Assembly: GCF_040054535.1 (NCBI RefSeq)
Contig: NC_090785.1
Coordinates: 13,367,501 to 13,431,500 of the forward strand
Reading direction: 5' to 3'
DNA length: 64,000 bases
DNA from: Antennarius striatus
Lineage: Eukaryota > Chordata > Actinopteri > Lophiiformes > Antennariidae
Shown here: positions 54,065 through 64,000 of the stretch, one piece after another
Numbering within the stretch: position 1 is the first letter of the stretch
Layout: every line of letters begins with the position of its first letter
The notes under the pieces: model-generated
What the model was told of the DNA's origin: nothing
What the model saw: the letters and a program-made list of their open reading frames with translations, nothing else
Database searches by the model: none
Translations under genes and position numbers: made by a program

Positions 54065-57000
54065 GCGCATTTATTGGATGAACAAGTGCCAGGTGTGATC
54101 ATGGAAAGTGTCTTACAATGTCTCACTGTTTTTACCGTTAAGAATTGACAAGTTCATAGGATGGCAGACATCGGATTACAGTTCCTGCGTTGAGAAGTAC
54201 CACATAAAGACATAAACTCGACCTTTAATCAGTGGAGGACAAAACAACTGGAGTCACGCTACAGAACAGAAAAATACAGAGGGTAGAGTAGATCTATATG
54301 GAGACAAATACACCACATATATGTACATATTCAAAACGTTTGAAGCAAAACAAAGTTTTCAGAGAAAGCATACACCCGTGAAATATGATCTGCCCTTGAT
54401 AATTCTCAAAAGTTAATGTCTGCATGTTTTATACAAAATAGACTTTCAAACAATATTTGGGTAGTGCAAATCTTTTTGTAGATTCAAGCTGGTTGATTAC
54501 TTTCACAGACAGTTTGCGTGAAAAAGACAGACTCCTATTCACAGCATTACACAATTTGACCAAAGCCATCATGTTATATTAAAAAAAAAGTGTTAAAACA
54601 AAGATCTGTACATTTGTCTTCTATACTTAGCTTAAACTGACTTATGTTGAATTTGTACTTGCTTTGGTCACTTTGTAGTCAAGCATCAAATGTGTTTGTG
54701 TGCAGTCTTTGTGTGCAGACTGACAATAGACTAGGTGCATCTGTTTCGCTAGAGACGTGAAGTTACTTATGAATCTCATATGAAAATAGCCCCTTCTTAA
54801 AATGAGAGGAAGCAACTATACTTCTGTTCATGTGATAGAGTATCTGTCGTTTCTATTGCATATTCAGTTGTCCTCCTCAAAATGTACAAAGTAAAAAATT
54901 ATAATCTTTTGAGCTACAAGATGAGGTGTGCTATATGTGAGACATACATATACTGTACGTATATATATCTACAGGTGTATATATATAATGTGAGTTTATA
55001 TATATATATATGAGAGAATGACTATAATACCTAATTTAATGCGCAGCAGCAGCAGAGCTATGGATGCACTGAATGTGAAAGTAACCCAGGACTAATTCCT
55101 ATGCATTGATGAAGATCCTTTTCATTCATTCGATAAAAACTTCAGAACAAGAAATAAAAACTATAACTTTTGCCTGAGCCTCGGTGTGAATAGACTGTGG
55201 CAGCAATATTCATACTAAGTGAGAAATGAACCTGACAAAGAAGACACCATAATGTCAGGAAGCAGACACATTTTAGGGATCAAAACTCAAAAGTTTTTGG
55301 TTCTTAAAGTCAGGACATGGATGACTGAGTGAATCGGACATCAATTTCCAACAACCTGAGCATGGGAGCGGTTCAACACGAGTATTGGGAAAGCTCAGCT
55401 ACATACAGACAGCAGAAGAATGAGGCATTTCCCACATTTAAATGCACCAGTAAGCGCTTTAGCCACTCACTAGACACATTTATCCTGTTCGTTCAAACTA
55501 GCAGGGCATCACCTTTAATCTTTAAAGAACATTATTTAAATTATTTTCTCTTAAGGGTTCACATTCATGTCAAAACCTGGATTATTTTGTGCTGATGAAA
55601 ATGTTAAAACACATGACAAATCTCTACTGACACACTACACAAAGGGAGGGACACTGCAGGCCTACTTTATTTGTGACAACACAGTTAAGTGCCTTGTGTT
55701 ACAGCTCATTGACAACGACCTCCATCCAGACACCAGAACCTGGAGCTTTTATCTGGCTGTAGACATTTTCTCATTTTCAATACTGGAGTTTCTCCTCTTC
55801 TCACACTAGCACTGACTAACTTTCAGCATCACAGAAAGCAGACAAAGCGAGTTTGGCACTGAAATAGTTCCCCGAGGAAAGGATCCAGTTTGCTGGCCTC
55901 CCCCTCAGAGATCCGACATTTCAACTGTGAAATGGCTGCATGAAGTGACTAATGCCAAGTGCTTTCAAACATTTGGTGGGGGGGGTTGATCAAACAAATG
56001 TGAATGTACTAAAGATACACATACAATAAGACAAGGTGCCTACAGGGCATTAAAGAGCAGTATAGGTAGGGGCAGCAGCAGCAGTGGGTGGAGGTTTATT
56101 AACTGCCTAGTTGGATCAAGCTGTTCCTTTGAAAAAGGACAGTTTGGCATTCTGGGTAATTTATGTACTGACTTAATTGTTAGTGGTTATGAGAAAGCTC
56201 ATTAACTACAGGAATAAGATTAACTGAAGGATCGTCAGCATCAGAACTGAACAGAAGACATTGCAGATGGCTATTTTCTAATCAGTCTGAGCCACGTTAG
56301 AACCATAGAAATTAGCTTTCTTGAAAGATGACACAACTTTTAAAACAAAATAAAATATGCCCTTTCTTCTATGATTGGTAGACGCAAGCATTTATCACAA
56401 TCCATTCTGATTATTGGGCAGGAAAGGGTGCTAAAATACATATTAGACTATTCCCTACTAGAAACATTTTTCCACCTTACAAGTAAAATCATATTCCGAA
56501 AAATAGGACAGCATAACAGTCTCACTTTGCAGCCTTTAAAGCCTTTACGAGGGTAAAATATGCTCACATTACACTTCAACACTTGAGTGTGTGTGAGCTG
56601 GCATGAATGGAAGCGGGATTTGAGTATTCTTAATGATTAATTCAACAGAGGATGGACCGAGCTGCCACTTCTAGAGATAAACACAGTCATTAAAAAGAGA
56701 ACAAGTCGGAACTGCATTTAACATAAAAAGTACAATCAGTGTAAAATGAAGGTAGACCATGGCTTAAAGAGAAGCTTACCTTGAACAGGTACATAGAAAT
56801 GAGTAAGGTAATATTTGAAGAAAAAAAGGCACGTATCTTTCCCTTTTATAATAGACTTGTGTAAACCTGGAAGAGGTCCGCTTGTTGGAGAAATCATCCT
56901 TATCATGACGCAGGTCGATTAATCATAATTGCTTGTTTGAGTATCAAAGTAAAGATTTTTTTCCCCCCCATGTGACTGAGAAACCTTTTGTTACAACCTA

Positions 57001-57526
57001 TAAAAACTAAAAGAGAAACACACAGTCAAAGAGCCTATTTAAGAGCATGTTATCGATTAAGCTTCGTTACCTTCCTCGGTAACAACGACCTGGAAAATCG
57101 TATAAACTGTTACAAGCTGAAAATGTAGAAAATACTATCAGAACATGAACATAAATTTTTGTTTTATCCATTTTAGATATTGTTCTGAATTTGAAGGTAA
57201 GGAACCTGAGACGACACGGATGTTAAGCCTATTTTCTCTTGGTAATATTGTAGTATTTCCTACATGCTATACGCTAAACCTTTGCTCAACAAACCCTCTG
57301 TGCTCGCTGTTTGACTTCACAAACATCTCATCCTCTCCAGACCTAGCACACAAAGAGGCATACTTGCTCTCAAAACATCATTCGCTCCTCACTGTGGATG
57401 CTCAGTCCTCTCATCGTCACACTTGAAGGAGTGGTGTGGGATGGGGATGTGGTGTGGGGACGGGGTGGGGATGTGGTGTGGGGATATGGTGGGATTTTAA
57501 GGCATTTTGTCTGATTCTGGGTAAAG
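54065..57526 (-). other. nr3c1: Probable nr3c1 3'UTR
   Basis: About 3.4 kb without coding similarity lies directly after the nr3c1 stop (57529-57527). A reverse-strand AATAAA at 54070-54075 could end the transcript. A long 3'UTR is usual for this receptor. It holds a TATA-type simple repeat (about 54945-55010) and a G-rich minisatellite (57430-57495). Confidence 0.45.
57430..57495 (+). repeat. GT/G-rich minisatellite
   Basis: Imperfect tandem units of the type GGGGATGTGGTGTGGGGA, repeated about three times. It lies just past the nr3c1 stop codon. Confidence 0.75.
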
Positions 57527-61181
<3,655 letters not shown>

Positions 61182-61546
61182 TTATCAAGGAAAAGTGTTT
61201 GTCTGCAAACCTCAACAGTAAAACATACAGTATATATTTAGTTATAACTGAAAAACAAATTGCTTTTTTTTTTAACAGAATGCTGACCTCAACTGACAAT
61301 TTTACAGTCATCCATTTTACAAAACCTGGTTTGAGATTGCCTTTATAGTACCACACTTTTTGTATGAAAATCACAAAAGTATGATGAAGGTGGGGAGTTG
61401 CCCTTGTTCCCTGGATAAAAAAAGCTGTAACAGCACCAACTTAGAAAAGGAGGGGGGTGTGGTAGGACAGGAGAGTAGTGTGGTTGTCTATTGTTTGATC
61501 GTGTGACACATTCAAAGAAGTCATGAAGACTTTTATTTTAACCTAA

Positions 61547-62207
61547 GGCCCCGTCCACACAATGTTGGAAATTTTTGAAAACGCAACTTTCTTGTTGCGT
61601 TTACGCCTTCCGTCCACACGACAACGCAGGCCAAGGTGGAATTTTTTGAAAACGCCGGGTCTGCGTTGTCGTGTGGACTCTGTATCCGCAACTTTTTCTA
61701 TCCGGGGGGCGTGTCCATGCAAGGAAAACCGCTGTGACGTCATGCATGTGACCTGTATCTACATGTACAAATGGAGCTAAAACCGGCTAATTTCTGATGT
61801 ATAACAGCTCCACGTCAAAGATGCGTTGATAAACATGCATTGCACTTAAATATCTGTTCGTCTGTTTCTTTATTTATATGTCATAAAGATTATACTGTAT
61901 ATGTACTGTATTTATTCATTCATTCAAGTTCCTCGCCAAAGACGCCGACGCCGGTTCTGGGTCAAACCGGGATGCGCTGAGTGCTGGTGGGAGAACTCTG
62001 TGATGGAGGTCATCCCTCAAGAACAGCGTGATTTTCCACACATCCTGGTCCTCTCTCCTTTCGTTCTCGGAGTTGTTCTCCTTAAACACGTGTTGATCAA
62101 CGCACTGAAGCGGATACGTGTGGATGGAGATGTTTTTGAAAACGCTGTCGATGCGGGGTGAGAAAAGTTGCGTTTTCAAAAAGTTCCGTCATCGTGTGGA
62201 CGGGGCC
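61547..62207 (+). mobile_element. PIF/Harbinger non-autonomous DNA transposon, 661 bp, TAA target duplication
   Basis: Terminal inverted repeats of about 40 bp (GGCCCCGTCCACAC at both ends, inverted) are flanked by TAA at 61544-61546 and 62208-62210, the 3-bp duplication typical of PIF/Harbinger. Inside is a second inverted repeat (GTCCACACGACAACGCAG against its complement, about 61605-61680). A plus-strand stretch encodes RQRRRRRFWVKPG and ECWWENSVMEV, resembling the N-terminus of Harbinger transposases. The catalytic part is absent. A perfect CRE (TGACGTCA) lies at 61735-61742. Confidence 0.85.
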
Positions 62208-63114
62208 TAAGAGTTGCACCGTCCGTATATGAAATGTGTACTACACTGTGTTATGCTTCACACTTCTTTTGCTAATGTCAAACAAAATATTTAAACACTT
62301 GCATATTCATTTTAGTCAAACCCATAGAAGTCAAACACTGTATGTTTACTCAAAACTATTTACATTCTCCCCAGGCTTACTCCTGAAAGCATCCTCTCAG
62401 GTTAGAGAGTTCAGCTGTAGGCCATGTTTTCCAATCTGCATGAACACCTTAAAACTACGCAAATAAACTACACATATGAATATGTTCATCCAAGTCAATG
62501 GATTCATTGTGTTTGTTCTAAATATAGTGCTGCCTTAACAAAACATAAATGCAGAAAACTGAACTCATTATGCCTAAATTTAAATTCTAAATTATCTGCA
62601 GAGCAGAGGGGGTGTCGTGAAATGGCACTTTCTCATTTGACTGGACCACAAACATTTTCAGATTTAGAGAACAGTTGATAGAAGTGCATGTTTTCAAAAC
62701 GGCCACAAGAGGACACCAGACATTGAAGCGTCCTCACGCTGGAGAACCACACCCCCCGTCAAAGCCAGTGGCCATGCAAAAACCTCTCCCACCAGGACAG
62801 GATATGGTGGGAGTGCAAACAACAGAGTGTGTGTCTGTCCACAGGTCTGTCCTGCAAAGAAAGCAGCTGTGCCTGTTGACAAACAGTCCTCATGCACAGT
62901 TAAAGAGGAGAGTTAAGTTCACTCTTAGCTCTACTGCAGGAGTCTATTTATATGAAAGCAGGTCAAGCGCCTGCAGTCAGTGGGTCTAACAGGATGAGGA
63001 AACTTGGTGAGAAGTCACAGTATCAGTTCCACAAACAGTCAAGAGTTTTAAATGACAATTGTTTTTCTTGAAATAAGAAGATTAATTTACACTACAGAGG
63101 CCTGGAGTAAAATT

Positions 63115-63142
63115 ATTGAATGAATGAATGAATGAATGAATA
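63115..63142. repeat. (GAAT)n microsatellite
   Basis: Short tandem of about six GAAT units in the nr3c1 intron. Confidence 0.85.
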
Positions 63143-64000
63143 AACAAAACGTTTACAGTTTGATTTAGCACACCAAGGTCCGATTACTACCAGCCCCATT
63201 CAAACCATCCTTTAGATTATTGTCAGAAGTCAAAGTTGGTTAGCGAGTCTCACTGTGCCACGATTAAGAAACAAACCAGAGGTACGGAGGGATTGCAAAC
63301 AGGAGAAATCATGAGGGGTCGATGTCATTCACAGGGTTCAAGTGTGTGGCCTTCTATTCCTTGAGCATCTACGGCTAACTGAACAGTTTCTTCCTGCTCT
63401 GGCTGTGAGAGGGGAAACCCAGGACAAACCCTCAAGGACTAAATGCATGAACACTCAGTTTTAAATTCACATGACCTCATTCATCATATTAAAGACAGTC
63501 GGTTTCATTAGATCGGTGATTTGAATTAGAAATTAACAGTTTTACGAAAAACTGTGTTGAAGCAGAAAATTTTACAGTTCTAATTTATTTTCTACAACTT
63601 TATTTTCTGTAATATTAACCTTATCCTCTGAAATTAAGTTCTCATTTTGCCATTTTATCTCAAACTATGTGATGCAGCTGTCTGGATCACACAATAGGAT
63701 GGCTGACAGTCATATGGTAAACACAACTCATAGCCAATCATGCCATCTGTCTCACACTGATTAATGGTGGGTTTCCCTAATGGCTTAGAGAGCACAAACA
63801 ACAAGAGCTGTTTGTGTCACAACAGAGTGGGTGGTTGGTTTGTCCCATTTGATTGGATTGTGTATCAAAGACTGACAGAATAAGTGGTGTGTGAATTTAG
63901 AAATGTTGCTGATAAGAAACATGTCATACCCATCTGTCAGTTTATCAGTAATGGTAAAAAGGAACTTTTCCAACTTGGAATAAGTTGTCATGGATTTTAC

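Overview
The window comes from a ray-finned (teleost) fish nuclear genome. The genes are split by short GT-AG introns and encode vertebrate proteins. The background carries fish-type repeats: tRNA-headed SINEs, a Rex3/RTE LINE, a PIF/Harbinger MITE, long (CA)n runs and telomere-like satellite. The locus corresponds to parts of human chromosome 5q31-q34, strongly compacted. The species cannot be named from the sequence alone.

Nine protein genes are supported. From left to right they are: ccng1 (-, cyclin G1, 1.4-2.9 kb, probable non-coding first exon near 4.4 kb); septin8 (-, 8.3-14.75 kb, probable 3'UTR reaching about 5.2 kb); sowaha (+, single exon, 16.2-17.6 kb); gdf9 (+, 20.7-23.1 kb); uqcrq (+, 25.8-26.5 kb, first exon near 24.9 kb); hspa4 (+, 19 coding exons, 28.3-35.0 kb); gnpda1 (+, 39.5-41.2 kb); ndfip1 (+, 42.3-46.1 kb, long 3'UTR to about 48.35 kb); fgf1 (-, 49.75-53.5 kb); and nr3c1 (-, DNA- and ligand-binding exons at 57.5-61.0 kb). 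The large N-terminal exon of nr3c1 lies beyond the right edge. I assigned exons by reading splice sites and checking that reading frame and exon phase join to a full-length family protein. Most coding models close without a frame break.

Regulatory candidates seen by eye are an 18/20 p53-type site in ccng1 intron 1, a perfect three-unit heat-shock element about 190 bp upstream of the hspa4 start codon, three E-boxes just upstream of the gdf9 start, and four CTCF-like motifs in gene-to-gene gaps, all in the same orientation.

The accessory part of the window is fgf1 intron 1 (50.3-53.4 kb). It is filled with degenerate TTAGGG-like satellite that switches strand in a head-to-head arrangement and is interrupted by Rex3/RTE LINE pieces and a GATA microsatellite. 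The genes are ordinary conserved vertebrate genes and do not form one pathway: cell cycle/p53 (ccng1), cytoskeleton (septin8), oocyte signalling (gdf9), respiration (uqcrq), chaperone (hspa4), amino-sugar metabolism (gnpda1), ubiquitin-ligase adaptor (ndfip1), growth factor (fgf1) and cortisol receptor (nr3c1). I found no CRISPR array, no prokaryotic system, no tRNA or rRNA gene and no recognisable endogenous retrovirus. I found no new multi-gene system. The most unusual items are the satellite-filled intron, a GC-AG intron in gnpda1, the changed switch II residue in septin8 and the condensed synteny.
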